From: Teratosphaeria epicoccoides
Lineage: Eukaryota; Ascomycota; Dothideomycetes; Mycosphaerellales; Teratosphaeriaceae
Length of the DNA stretch: 64,000 bases
Direction of reading: 5' to 3'
Assembly (NCBI GenBank): GCA_021401465.1
Contig: JADDMT010000027.1
Coordinates: 124,001 to 188,000 of the forward strand
How positions within the stretch are numbered: the first letter of the stretch is position 1; every line of letters begins with the position of its first letter. The position numbers were made by a program, and so were the translations under genes. This document shows positions 1-10,549 of this stretch, piece after piece. The notes under the pieces are model-generated. The model was not told where the DNA came from, did no database searches, and was given only the letters and a program-made list of their open reading frames with translations.

Positions 1-1
1 C

Positions 2-1255
2 AAAGGTAGGTCCTTTCTCGCTGGCATCCTTCCCTTATCGTTCTCCCTCACGTCGCGACAGTTGCGCTTGATCACAGCTCTGGGAACAGGCGTCTTGGTG
101 GGCACATCGCTCATAGTCATCATACCAGAAGGAGTCGAAGCGCTGTATGAGGCGAGCGCAAGCAGTCACAAGACTCCCGAACAGTCGGTAGCAAGGCGTT
201 GGGCAACGAAGGATGTGCACGGTCAGCCCGAGCGATGGCGACGAGCAGCCGTACCTGTACCTGTAGAGGTTGGCGAGCCAGCCGACAAAGAGGTGGGCTT
301 CATCACAGGCCCGGACGATGGCTTCGACGAAGTGAAGGAGGGCGTCGAGCTGGGTGCCCCTTCTCCAGACAGCGAGTCTGGACCACCAGGCGGCTCCGCT
401 GTCTCTCCCGGCAACCACTCGCATGGACATGAAGAAGCGGCCTACGAACCACACGTCTGGATTGGCATCTCTGTCATCACTGGATTCATCCTTATGTACC
501 TCATCGACACCCTTCCTCAACACGCTACACCAGCCTCTGAGCCTCGCCGCTTCAGCATCTCCCTGAACTCCCTCTCCTCCAGCGTCCGATTTGGGTCAGG
601 TGCCGAGCAAGAGGCCAACGGTCACATCGAAGCTCAACCGGTCAACGAAGTGTACCCGCCTGTCGCGACGTCCCGACATGGCCACAGCCGGCCTTCCTCC
701 ACGACCGTGGGTCTCGTTATCCACGCTGCAGCCGACGGCATAGCACTTGGCGCATCGTCCACTTCCACGAGCAACCTCGGCTTCATCGTCTTCATCGCGC
801 TGATGATCCATAAAGCACCTGCCGCATTCGGACTCACATCCGTGCTCCTAAAACAAGGACTCTCAAAACGAGCCGCACGCGCCCACCTCGTCGTCTTCTC
901 CCTTGCTGCACCCGTGGGTGCTCTACTCACCTGGTCAGCAGCCCACTTATTCGACTATGGCTCCGAATATTTGGGCACCAACTTCACCACAGGCGTGCTG
1001 CTTCTATTTTCAGGCGGCACGTTCTTATATGTGGCCATGCACACCATGCAGGAAGCTGGCGCTGGGCATTCACATGGCGAAGGTAGCGGATGGGTAGAGG
1101 GAAATGGGTATGCAGCTATTGGGATGGAAGACGGGGTGTACGGAGTTGGGAGCAATGGGCCACCGAAGCGAGGAAGCAGGCGCTTGGTCGATACGTTTGT
1201 TACGGTGGGCGGCATGCTTTTGCCGCTGCTGACGCAATTTGGGCATGGACATTGA
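2..1255 (+). CDS. ZIP-family metal transporter (ZIP9/Atx2-like), 5' partial
   Basis: The reading frame is open from base 2, and residues typical of the ZIP9 N-terminal helix (FLAGILPLSF) precede the first in-window methionine-like position, so the gene starts left of the window. About 417 residues are visible. The family moves Zn2+ or Mn2+ across Golgi or other endomembranes. Seen here: a conserved IIPEGVEALYE segment; a cytosolic loop with HSHGHEE; the metal-site helices HAAADGIALG and HKAPAAFGLT, which carry the H-x3-D and H-K signatures; a later HSHGEG loop; and a C-terminal FGHGH. The order of helices matches SLC39A9 and yeast Atx2 rather than the plasma-membrane Zrt1 group. No intron is needed in the visible part. 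The metal preference cannot be read from sequence. Confidence 0.9.
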   Translation, partial: KGRSFLAGILPLSFSLTSRQLRLITALGTGVLVGTSLIVIIPEGVEALYEASASSHKTPEQSVARRWATKDVHGQPERWRRAAVPVPVEVGEPADKEVGFITGPDDGFDEVKEGVELGAPSPDSESGPPGGSAVSPGNHSHGHEEAAYEPHVWIGISVITGFILMYLIDTLPQHATPASEPRRFSISLNSLSSSVRFGSGAEQEANGHIEAQPVNEVYPPVATSRHGHSRPSSTTVGLVIHAAADGIALGASSTSTSNLGFIVFIALMIHKAPAAFGLTSVLLKQGLSKRAARAHLVVFSLAAPVGALLTWSAAHLFDYGSEYLGTNFTTGVLLLFSGGTFLYVAMHTMQEAGAGHSHGEGSGWVEGNGYAAIGMEDGVYGVGSNGPPKRGSRRLVDTFVTVGGMLLPLLTQFGHGH

Positions 1256-1451
1256 CCGATGCAGGTGTGAGCTTGGTCGAAGATGCATCTTCCAGCAGCA
1301 TTCGGGTCCACCCTTAGCGTCGGGATTATCGTTGTTCCAGATTGCGTGCTCGACCTCGGGTCCATCATTTGTAATCCGCCGTTGACCATACCAAGGCACA
1401 AGAACTCAGCATGTCTGCCCAGATATCATCACGCATGCGAACATTGCAACC

Positions 1452-3153
1452 ATGGCCAGTGACATCGCACCGCGCCAGGCGCAAAGAACCGAGCTGGGCT
1501 GGCCCAAGGATGCCTTTGGGGACAAGAAGTCCCAGAAGCAACTACATCTGACAGCGTTCATGCGGCCGGTGAGCCTACACTCTGGTGCATGGCGATACCC
1601 AGGCGCATATCCAGATGCCAACTTCAATCTGAAACATTTGAAGTCATTTATTCGGAAGCTGGAGGACGCCAAATTCGATGCCTTCTTTATGGCGGATCAC
1701 CTGGCGGTCATGAATATGCCTCTGGAAGCGCTCAAAAGAAGTCACACCACAACATCCTTTGAGCCGTTCACCTTACTCGCAGCACTTTCACAGGTCACGG
1801 ACAAGATTGGGCTGGCTGCGACCGCTTCCACTACTTATGACGAGCCGTACCACGTCGCCCGACGATTCGCATCTTTGGATCATATCAGTGACGGCAGAGC
1901 GGCTGTGAGTTCTGCCCGGCTTCATGTCTCAATTTTTGCCTTCTGAATGACGACTGATGTTGACTGCACAGTGGAATATCGTAACAACAGGCAATCCTGA
2001 TTCAGCCAAAAACTTTGGCCAAGACGAACATCTACAACACAGCGATCGCTATAAGCGCGCGCGAGAGTTTTACGATATTGTCACAGGCTTATGGGACAGT
2101 TTCGCCGATGATGCTTTCCCACGAGATGCAGAGTCTGGGCTTTATCTCGAACCTGAGAAGATGCACGTTCTGAACCACAAAGGGCCCGAGCTCAGTGTGC
2201 GTGGTCCTCTGAACATTGCTCGCCCCGTCCAAGGCTGGCCCGTCATTGTACAGGCTGGCCAGTCAGAGCCCGGTCGTCAACTGGCTGCTGAGACTGCTGA
2301 AGCTGTGTTCTGCACGCCGAAAGACCTTAAGGGCGCGAAAGAGCTTTATGCCGACATCAAAGGACGAACGAAAGCCGCCGGACGCCATCCTGACCATATC
2401 AAGATTCTACCTGCACTAATGATAGTCATCGGTGATACTGTGGAAGATGCACAGAACAAACGCTTGAGGCTCGATAGTGGTGTGCACTATGACACCGCTA
2501 TTGCCTCCCTGTCCGTTGCGTTGGGCTGCGATGCTTCTGAATTCGATCCCGACGCGCCCTTGCCAAAAGAACTCCCTCCAACGAATGCGTCGCATACAGG
2601 GCGCCAGGGCGTCATCAGTACCGCAGAGGAAGAAAGACTCACAGTGCGGCAACTTGCCAAACGGTATGGTGGCTACGCGGGACATGCTCTGGTCGGAACA
2701 CCTGAGTCCGTTGCAGACACGATGGAGCTGTGGCTAAAGGAGGACGGTTGCGATGGCTTCACCATCATAATGCCCTACTTACCGCAAGGGTTAGATGATG
2801 TCACCCAGCGATTGGTCCCGGAACTTCAGAAAAGAGGCATCTTCCGCAAAGACTACACTGGTACGACCTTACGAGAACACCTTGGTCTCCCCCGGCCCGT
2901 GAACAGGTTCTTTCCAAGTGAGACCGCCGAGGCAGAGCCTGCTTCAGGGAAGCTACTGGAGCCTCAGGACAAGGCGGCGCCGGTCGCAAGTCCCGTCTTC
3001 AAGTCGGCAAGATTTGAGGCAACACGGACAGACATAGTCACACCAGCTGAATCAGGGCCGGACGAGCCTGTCAGGACAGCTTACGAGGAATGGTTGTCAA
3101 GAGCACAGTCGAAGCCGCATGGCTCAGTCCACGGCATGAGCAATGGCGCGTAG
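1452..3153 (+). CDS. Nitrilotriacetate monooxygenase component A-like, FMN-dependent luciferase-family enzyme
   Basis: Two exons, 1452-1904 and 1972-3153, give 544 residues. The 67-nt GTGAGT...ACAG intron splits the motif SDGRAA|WNIVTT, a hallmark of the NtaA/SnaA/DszA group, and splicing restores it in frame. Family members use reduced FMN supplied by a partner flavin reductase to oxidise small substrates. Family motifs in order: AFMRPVSLHSGAWR near the N-terminus, FFMADHLAV, AATASTTYDEPYHVARRFASLDH, QAGQSEPGRQLAA, and GTPESVADTMELWLKEDGCDGF. Bacterial relatives end soon after the last block at about 450 residues; this protein carries roughly 90 extra polar residues at its C-terminus. No flavin reductase gene is seen nearby. 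The gene converges with a TRI12-like transporter 118 bp away. The substrate is unknown. Confidence 0.9.
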
Positions 3154-3271
3154 TGTGATAGACTTGCGCCAATCTTGACGCTGGTCATGTTCTATTCATT
3201 TCATTCCTGATCACTAGGCGCAACGACTCGATCACAATCGTTGAATGCCAATGTTGTGATTCAACTCCAGG

Positions 3272-5142
3272 CTAGTGGTACTTGTTGCGGTCTGCGTACT
3301 TGGTATTCTCCAAATACACTTCGATCTTGTTTGTCATCTTTCGGTCAACATCCTTGCAGCACGCACAGCATAGCAGACCGAAGAGGCCGAAGCCCAGCGA
3401 TGTCATGCACACCATGTAGATGGCGTGGCAGTAAGAGTTCTGGATTGCCGGGGTGATTGCGGCGACAACCGAAGCACTGTACTGCGTGGAGTATGTGGAA
3501 GCACTGATAGCCGTCATCAGCTCGGAAACCTGAGAATCTGCTATTCCAGCGGCCTCTGAAACAGGCGGCACATTCTTGGCTAAAGCATCGGCCAGCGTAT
3601 TGTTGAGGACCGTGGTGTAGACAGTGGTAGCTATCGCGCCTGCAGCAAAGCGAAAGGTTCCTGAGAGACCGCCTGCAATGCCAAGGTCCTTCTGCTCGAC
3701 GCCCAGCTGGGTCAGCGCAATGGCTAGGTAGATGGCGTAGCCGAAGCCCATCTGGGAAAGGAAGCAGAAGGCGATCATGGTCCCCTTGTTGTCTGGTGTG
3801 ACGAGTCCCATGAGAGCACCAAAGAGAACCATAACAAACGATGCGCCGAAGAGCTGCCATTGCCAGTGCTTTATCTTGCCTCCCAGGAAGGTAAGAAACA
3901 GAGCGCCCGTAGCGATGGCAAAGCCTTGCGGCAGCGACAGAGCAACAGACTTCTTCCACTCGGTTCCACCATCAGTCCAGAAGAGCGTGATCATCTCGGG
4001 ATATACGATGCTAGAGGAGTAATAGAACATGTTCACAACACCCAGCGCGGTTGCTGGAGCAGTGAAATCGCGACCCCACGATGAGACGAGGATGCGACGC
4101 GGCGTCAGCGGATGCTTTGGTACCCATGTCTCCCAGATGGCAAAGATGCTCAGAACCACAAAGCCAACGACTAGAGGGGCGACCACATGCGCATCGGAAG
4201 AGTCGTAGACCCCGGCCCAGACAATGCCCATGAGCACCGGAACGACACCACCAGCGAAAAGAATCATGCCAACGTAGTCCAGCTCCTTCAATGCTTGGAT
4301 AGGTGGCATATTCGAAGGATGCGCCGGCGGGAAGTACAGCAGAAGCAACCCCAGGAATGACAGGAACTGGACACAGGCGAGGCCGGCAAAGTTGGCCCAC
4401 CAATGCCCTTCTTGATATCCATAGCGTGCGGTGACTGGCGCAACGATGACAGTGATGTAGACCGCCGCGTCAGCCAACACGACTCCAATATGCCGCCACT
4501 TATTCGGCAAGAGCTCAGGCAAAGCAAAGGCCGCACACTGGCAAAGCGCACCTCCAAAACCAATCACAGCCAAGCCCCCGATCATCTGACCATTCGACTT
4601 CGCTGTTGCCACCACAATGTGGCCTATCGTCGTGATCAAGTTGCCGCCGACCAGGAACCATCTCCTCCCAAGCAAATCCGTATTCGGCCCAAACCAGAGG
4701 AAAGAGACGGTGATCGCGATGGTTCAGGCTGGGACGTACCAGACGTAGCCGGTTGGCTCGCCCCAGCTGGCTGAGAGTTCGGAGCCGATGGCCGAGACGA
4801 CGGGCACGCACCAGAAGGAGAGGCCGTAGCCTATTGACAGTATCTTTGTGTCACGGGTCAGCGCGTCAAACGTTAAGAGTTTAAAGGCGCGTGGGGTCTA
4901 GCACATACGAAGCAGACGATACATGTCTTGAGCGTCACGACCGGCTCCGCGTCCTCGTCGCCTCCAACGCTCCGCGCGGCTTTAGCATCGTGCGCAGTCT
5001 TCTCATTCGGCGACTCTGGCGCACTGCTCGTCAATTCTTCAAAGGGCCCCTTCGTCAATGTCGGATGTCGCGCAGCAGGCTCCTGGACTTCTTTCGCCAA
5101 CGCCGCCGCAGCCTCTTGACCCTCGTTGACGTTTCCACTCAT
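3272..5142 (-). pseudogene. TRI12-like MFS transporter interrupted by one in-frame TGA
   Basis: Two exons on the minus strand, 5142-4909 and 4843-3272, are joined by a 65-nt GTATGT...CTGAC...AG intron and would encode 601 residues, normal for fungal TRI12/siderophore-type MFS pumps. The homologous frame is continuous except for codon 118, TGA at 4726-4724, between VWYVPA and TIAITVSFLWF. It lies inside a transmembrane helix where relatives keep reading. Downstream features are all present: DLLGRRWFLVGGN (MFS motif A region), many hydrophobic helices, and a charged C-terminus. An intron covering the TGA would delete conserved helix residues. The change is one step from TGG or CGA. It may be a real nonsense mutation, a polymorphism, or a sequencing error; without the TGA the protein would look functional. 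Confidence 0.65.
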
Positions 5143-6119
5143 CCTGTAATCAGTCGCCCGGCTGCACCCTTCTCCCGAAAAGATTTGGCTCAGGGGAAGT
5201 TTGAGGAGCGAGGATGGCCGTGAGGCGATATGTCACAAATCTTGTATATCTATGACTATGGCGAGGCGGGAGGCAGGAGAGGCTAGACGCTTTTGCGGTG
5301 GTGCGCAAAAGTTTTTTTTTTATTTTTGTTTTGGACGCCTGCATCTTTCGGGAGCGTATCACTTGACTATCTCGCGTGTGACTGCCAGGTGTCGCCACCT
5401 TTGTCTTGATCACGATAGGCGGAGCCGGCACAGCAGGCACGGTCTTGCATGAGATCTCGAGAGCCCGGCCGTTACCCATGCGGATGTGTCGCGACTCGCG
5501 AGAGCATCTTCGCTTGCGCATGATGGGAAGTAGTGGTGTTGGGAAGCAGGTCCTGACCGGCTGCAATCTCGGTCCAGAAAACCACCGGCAGCAGACCCTT
5601 GCAGAGAACAGTGTGTCAAGGCGCACCGGTCCTGGCGATCACTGCGTCGGAGCAGCCGGGAAGTGGGTCCCAGATGGTTGACGTCCTTTGCTTGCGCTGC
5701 AGTCCCGGGAGAAATGCCTGGAGGGGTTTGGCGGAGGGTCGATTTTTGTCGAGAGATCTGCAATGGATCTTGCCATTCGACTTCAGACGTGTGATACGGA
5801 AAATTCTGCACGTGGAAGAACAGATTTCTCGTGGCCATCTGGGTGGAGACACCTTTGTCCGGCTTTTGGTTCTTCGGACTCCTGTCGATCGAGGCAGGAT
5901 CAGCATGCTTTACTCTCGCTTGTGAAGTTTGTGTGTCAGGTGAGGTTCAAGAGATGCAAGGTAGGCAGTTGATCAGTAGCACTTGGTCCCCTCCGACAGC
6001 AGGTGGTCCGATGAGCACGCTGTCTCTTTCATATGTAGGTTGCCAACCTTCTACGGGATACAGCCTGTCGTTGCTTCTACGATCAAAAAAGTACGGTCTT
6101 GCATTGTCATCGTAATGCA
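5143..6119. other. Intergenic stretch with a hairpin followed by a T tract
   Basis: No supported gene is seen. At 5290-5311 two perfect 8-bp arms (cttttgcg / cgcaaaag) flank a 6-nt loop and are followed directly by nine T residues and more T-rich sequence to about 5332. This lies about 150 bp upstream of the transporter start codon. Short open frames on both strands here have no intron logic and no recognisable content. Confidence 0.4.
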
Positions 6120-7332
6120 TTACCTTCCGGGTCCCTGTTCTCTCGACACCCGATACTCCCTCGTGACATGGATATCATGACCAGTATCATAGTGGGCCTT
6201 CGAACCATTACCACTCTCATCTCCAATTATGACCAGCTCGTCGCTTGCTCCTGAGCTGAGTCTCCTCATACCTCTCGCATGTCGCCATGTATGGCTGTTG
6301 TGCATCTCGAAACACGTGTCAGGTTTTGAGTCCGTGCCAGATTCGCCATGCTTGATGTATCCGCTGCTGAATCCTTCGCTGCCGTAAGCCTCGGTTTTGG
6401 GCGTTATGGACTCGGGAAACCAGGTCTTTTTGCTGAGAAGCGGCTTGATGCCGGGAAGGCTGACGGTTATTGCGGCCACGAAGCCTTCGCGATCTGCCCA
6501 GCCCAGGGCGATGGGAAGGTCGGAAATCGACTTAAGGGAGTAGTATGCGCGGACAATGGTCGCAATGATGACGAAGGTGCCAGAGCCAAAGAAAGCGGCG
6601 AGGATCAATTTCTTGGACCAATGTACCTTGACCTTGAACAATAAAGGCATTGGAATAAGCATGATGCCAAAGTCCGTCCTGTGTATCGTCAGCTCAACCC
6701 TCTGCACCTTCTTCTTCAGGGCTATACATACACGCTGTTCATGACTGCAATCACAACATAATTAGGTCCACGAATCGTGCAATTATCCCCAGGGTAAGGC
6801 TTGATCTGCCAGCTTCGCCAAGGAGGAAGGCAGATGCAGACATGTGTCAGGATGCACACGAGCCAAGTGGCGAATGTAAAGACTGCCATCGCAATGGCGA
6901 CTCTCTCGTGAGATGCAAGGCCAGTACTGGTCATTGTCAGCTGCGACAGCTCAAATTTCAAATGCTAATTTCGACACACCCGATCTTGTAGTACAGGTCA
7001 AGCAGCACGCCCTTCAAGCACCAGAGAAAGCAGAGATACCAGATCCAGTTCAGAAACGCCAGCTTCGACCCAAGCACCAACGTTGGCACATCGCGGTCTG
7101 AAATTTGCATTGCGGTCTCCGCGTTCAAGCCGATATTATTCCCGTATTCTTCCAATAGATATATGCCAGCCGTCATGAGGCTGTAGAATACTACGGCGGC
7201 AGCAGCGAATGCATCTCCCAGCTGGAGGCCACGGAGTCCGACCATCTTGATCCGCGCGAAAAATCGCAGCAGTAGGAATGATACTGCGACTCCATATTCT
7301 GTAAAGGTCTCTGCCATCAAGCTGTAAGCCAT
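6120..7332 (-). CDS. Fungal rhodopsin-like (PTH11-related) seven-helix integral membrane protein
   Basis: Three exons, 7332-6980, 6926-6732 and 6678-6120, encode 368 residues. Both introns are about 53 nt with CTGAC branch sites, and the joints restore YKIG|TGLASHERVAIA and MNSV|TDFGIMLIPMPLL. The start was set at the methionine preceding the first hydrophobic helix (MAYSLMAETFTEYG). Family marks: helix 3 LWCLKGVLLDLYYKI, the loop QIKPYPGDNC, the N-x3-TDFGIMLIPMP helix, and a final helix with ALGWADREGFVAAI. The polar tail of about 100 residues is serine rich. Such proteins are a large fungal family of plasma-membrane proteins, some of which act as receptors, but ligand and function of this one are unknown. 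It lies between the region 1 genes and the oxidative gene cluster. Confidence 0.85.
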
Positions 7333-8438
7333 CTTGTCGCTGTTCTCCTCTGCCACGGCAGGATCTCTCACAGCACCAGCCCCAGGACTGTGATCCAGTC
7401 GACCATATGGTGTCGTTGCCCAAGACGTATTGTCATCGAGGATGGACCTCCCATTCCCGGATATAGAAGGTGGTGATCTCCTGCGTCTTAGTCTGATCGG
7501 TCCAATCCAGGGTCGAGTGCCAAGTGGGACTGCTTTGGGAGTCGTGTCGTGATCGATAATTACTAGCCTCAGAGCATCTTGAACTTTTGCCTTGGGCCTC
7601 AATCAGCTGATGCGTAGCATGATCGGCTCTGTCATCGTGCCCAACGCAGGGCTCCTGAATCTGCCATCGTGCTATAACAACGACGTACTGGATGTACGCC
7701 TCTCGTTCGAAACAGCTGCGTGATGAAGCCGTTGCCACATGAGCAGGGCTGTGCGAGGACGATCATGGCTGAAAGGTCCATCCACCGCATATCCCAGTCG
7801 ACACGATGCCCTCGGTTACGCGGCGTTCATCGGTCTCCACATGGGTAGAGAACGTTGGGTATCTGTTGCTATACGCCGTTCGTAAGCTGTTGTTTGATAG
7901 GTTGAGCAGGAGAGAAACCCTCGTGTCCGTTCGACTGGTGGTTGGACGCGCCGTGGTCCACACATCCTCCGAGAATGTTGAAACGGCGGCGGGTCAATAG
8001 CGTCATTCCGCCAACAAGGAACGGCGACAGGGCTTGTAGCGTGGTTGTGGAGCCTCGGACATGCCATTCATCCTGGTGCAGACTGCAGTAGTAGCAGCAC
8101 TTGAACGTTTAGTCGAAGACAAGGGAGCCCAGTTACGCTACCTAAATCCGAGCGAACTCCATCAAATCTGCCAACCATACTTGCCCTTCGATGCTCGCGC
8201 AGGACCTTTGCGAGGTGAATCTGGCGTCGGAATATATTGACGAGCACCAGTACTGCACCAGTGCTCGGATAAGGAAATGCCCCGGGACTCATGCGACGTA
8301 GCGGCCATACTGTTGGGTCGACGCCGGTAGAATGGATCTTTTGCCGCTCATGACATTGCTGTGCCGTATCACAAAGACGTTATTTAAGTAATTGGTGACA
8401 TCCGTTATGTCGGCAGTGGCGACGAGCCAGCCAGGAAT
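7333..8438. other. Intergenic stretch, divergent promoters
   Basis: About 1.1 kb lies between the divergent starts of the rhodopsin-like gene and the first short-chain dehydrogenase, so it should carry both promoters. Open frames here are short and unlike known proteins. No repeat or clear element was recognised. Confidence 0.5.
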
Positions 8439-9483
8439 ATGGCATTTGCGAACGGATCATACGACGCCCATGTGGGCGTGAAAGTGCCCATGGCTTGCAG
8501 TGCAGATGGAACGGTCAGCGACCGTGTTGAGCACGCGACGAACGGCACCGCAAATGGGCACGGCGGAGATGGCAGGGTCGCCATAGTCACAGGTGCCACA
8601 GTATGAGCCTCGCGATTGCTGAGCCCCTGGATCGTGAGGTTAACATATGCGTCAGTCAGGAATGGGAGTAGATCTCGCACGACATCTTCACCAAAAGGGT
8701 TGGAAGGTGGCGATCGTAGGCCGCAACGCCGCTGCTGGCCAAAACATCGTAGACCAGCTCGCCGACCCCAAGCACGCACGATTCTTTCAATGCCATCTTG
8801 ATAGCTACACCTCTCAAGCCGAGATGCACAAAGCCGTCTGGAGCGCCTGGGGTCGCCTTGATCTCGTCTGTGCCAATGCCGGCATAGTTGACAAAGGAAG
8901 TCTGTACCAGTATGCCTGGAGAGGGAAAAGTGTGGGCGAGGTACCTCCCGAGCCAGACCTGCAGTGCACAGATATCGATTACAAAGGTGTGATCTATGGC
9001 GTCCAACTTGCAATGCACTTTATGAGGCACAATATTGTGCCTGGGGGAAAGATCATCGTCAATGCGTCGATTGGAGGCATCTTCCCACATCGAACCTATC
9101 CAGAATATTGCGGTGCCAAAGCTGCCGTGATCCAGTACGTTCGTGGAGTGGCGCCATTGTTGAAGAGCAAGGAGAACATTTTCCTGAACGTGCTCATGCC
9201 TGGAGCAGTAGCCACGCCAATCGTGCCGGAGGAGATGATCGAGGCCGTGAGCGCGGAGTGCTTGACTCCGGTCAGCACCATCGTAGCGGCGCATGATAGA
9301 TTTATCGATGATGAGACTGGGATAGCGGGGCAAGCGTTGGAAGGCTCAGCAGACAAGCTGATCTACTACAACCTGCCGGAATACGGTAACGGCTTCAAGA
9401 CAAAGCGAGCGGTGACCGTCTGGGAGCCGTTGTTCAAGGCCATGCATGGCGAAGAGTCCGGGTTGCCGGATGCCGTTCCTTGA
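8439..9483 (+). CDS. Short-chain dehydrogenase/reductase (15-PGDH-like group)
   Basis: Two exons, 8439-8600 and 8656-9483, give 329 residues. The 55-nt intron (GTATGA...GTCAG) sits in the nucleotide-binding motif, and splicing restores TGAT|SGMGVDLA at residues 51-62, the TGxxxGxG cofactor site. NAG follows at about 128-130, then the catalytic serine in NASIGG (about 192) and the YxxxK pair Y205/K209 (YCGAK). The insert with EPPEP-like residues before DIDYKGVIYG resembles fungal NAD-dependent 15-hydroxyprostaglandin-dehydrogenase-like SDRs. The first 45 residues are polar and glycine/asparagine rich, an extension not needed for the fold. It converges with a second SDR of the same group 88 bp downstream and belongs to the oxidative cluster. 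The substrate is unknown. Confidence 0.88.
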
Positions 9484-9571
9484 TCAGTGTGCAAGCCCAC
9501 ATATGGCTCCAACATGGGCATCGCTGCTGTGCTAAGACTGACATCGGGATTGCCTCTGAGGTACACAGTTC

Positions 9572-10549
9572 TCAGTCTTTGATGACACCGCCCTTTTGAG
9601 CTTCAACACTCGTCGCTTCCATCAGACCCTTCATAGCGTCATCGCAGAATTCTGGCACTGCCCTGATATAGTGCCTGTCCAAGTTGATCTCGATAGCCTG
9701 GCCGTATGCCTCTCCGGCAGCGACCTCAACGCCATTCGCGTCCACAAGCTCCGTGCTATCGATGAGTTGCAGCACCACTTCCACAATCTTGCTGACTGGT
9801 GTGAAGAGATGACGCGGGAAGTTGCCCCAGCCGCCTGGACCTACCAGGTTCGTTTCGACAATGCCCGGGCAGATTGCATTCGCGCGAATGCCCTCTAGGC
9901 GGCAGCTCGTGGCTATAGACCTCACGAATCCCAGGACACCATCTGAGAGGATACATTAGCATAGTGAGTCTTTCCAGATAGGCATCTATAGCAGTTACGT
10001 TTCGCAGCAGTGTACATTGGCGAGTAATCGGAGGGATACAAGGATCCACAACTTGCTGTCAACACCAGACTAGCATCTCGTCCCTCCTCGGGTGACTGTC
10101 TGAAGTAGTGCAGAGCCAGGTATGAAGTGTATACGGCTCCGTTGAGGTCCACAGCTATACTGAGGAGATTTGGACCCGGCGGTGGCTCATCCCCAGTCTC
10201 ATGCTTAGCATAGAAGTTCTTTTCCTCAATGACTCCGGCATTCCCAAAGACAAAGTCAAGCCGACGGCCACTGGACGTAAAGGCGGATTTGAACGCAGAC
10301 GCCTGAGACGCGTAGTCCGCCACATCAACCGGGTGGAAGACAGTGTTTGGGAGATTACTGGCCGCTTGTTGGCCGGTCTCGTCGTTGAGATCAAGAATAT
10401 GGACTACCCAGTCACCACGTTTGCACAAGGCTTCTGCGACGGCAAGGCCCATGCCTGAGGCTTCATGAACCATTAGTCCGCTGGCCAACGTTTCCACAGG
10501 ACACAGTCGACATACCGCCGCCGGTAATGATCGCAACTTTGCTCGCCAT
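9572..10549 (-). CDS. Short-chain dehydrogenase/reductase (15-PGDH-like group), second copy
   Basis: Three exons, 10549-10516, 10460-9999 and 9942-9572, encode 288 residues. The first exon holds only MASKVAIITGG plus one base. Intron 1 (55 nt) restores TGGASGMGLAVAEA, and intron 2 (56 nt) restores YTAAK|HGVLGFVRSIA, which holds the catalytic YxxxK. Other SDR marks are FGNAGVIEE, DLNGAVYTSYLALHYFRQ and the serine in LTASCGS. The segment EPPPGPNLLSIAVDLNGAVY matches the EPPEPDLQCTDIDYKGVIY segment of the neighbouring SDR, so the two are distant paralogues placed tail to tail. The protein is probably an NAD(H)-dependent alcohol or keto oxidoreductase acting on a product of the adjacent oxygenases; that role is inferred from position only. 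Confidence 0.88.

Noticed and set aside
4844..4908. Suspected frameshift in the TRI12-like transporter near the TGA
   Set aside because: After rechecking base numbering the frame is continuous on both sides of the TGA; the single stop is the only lesion.
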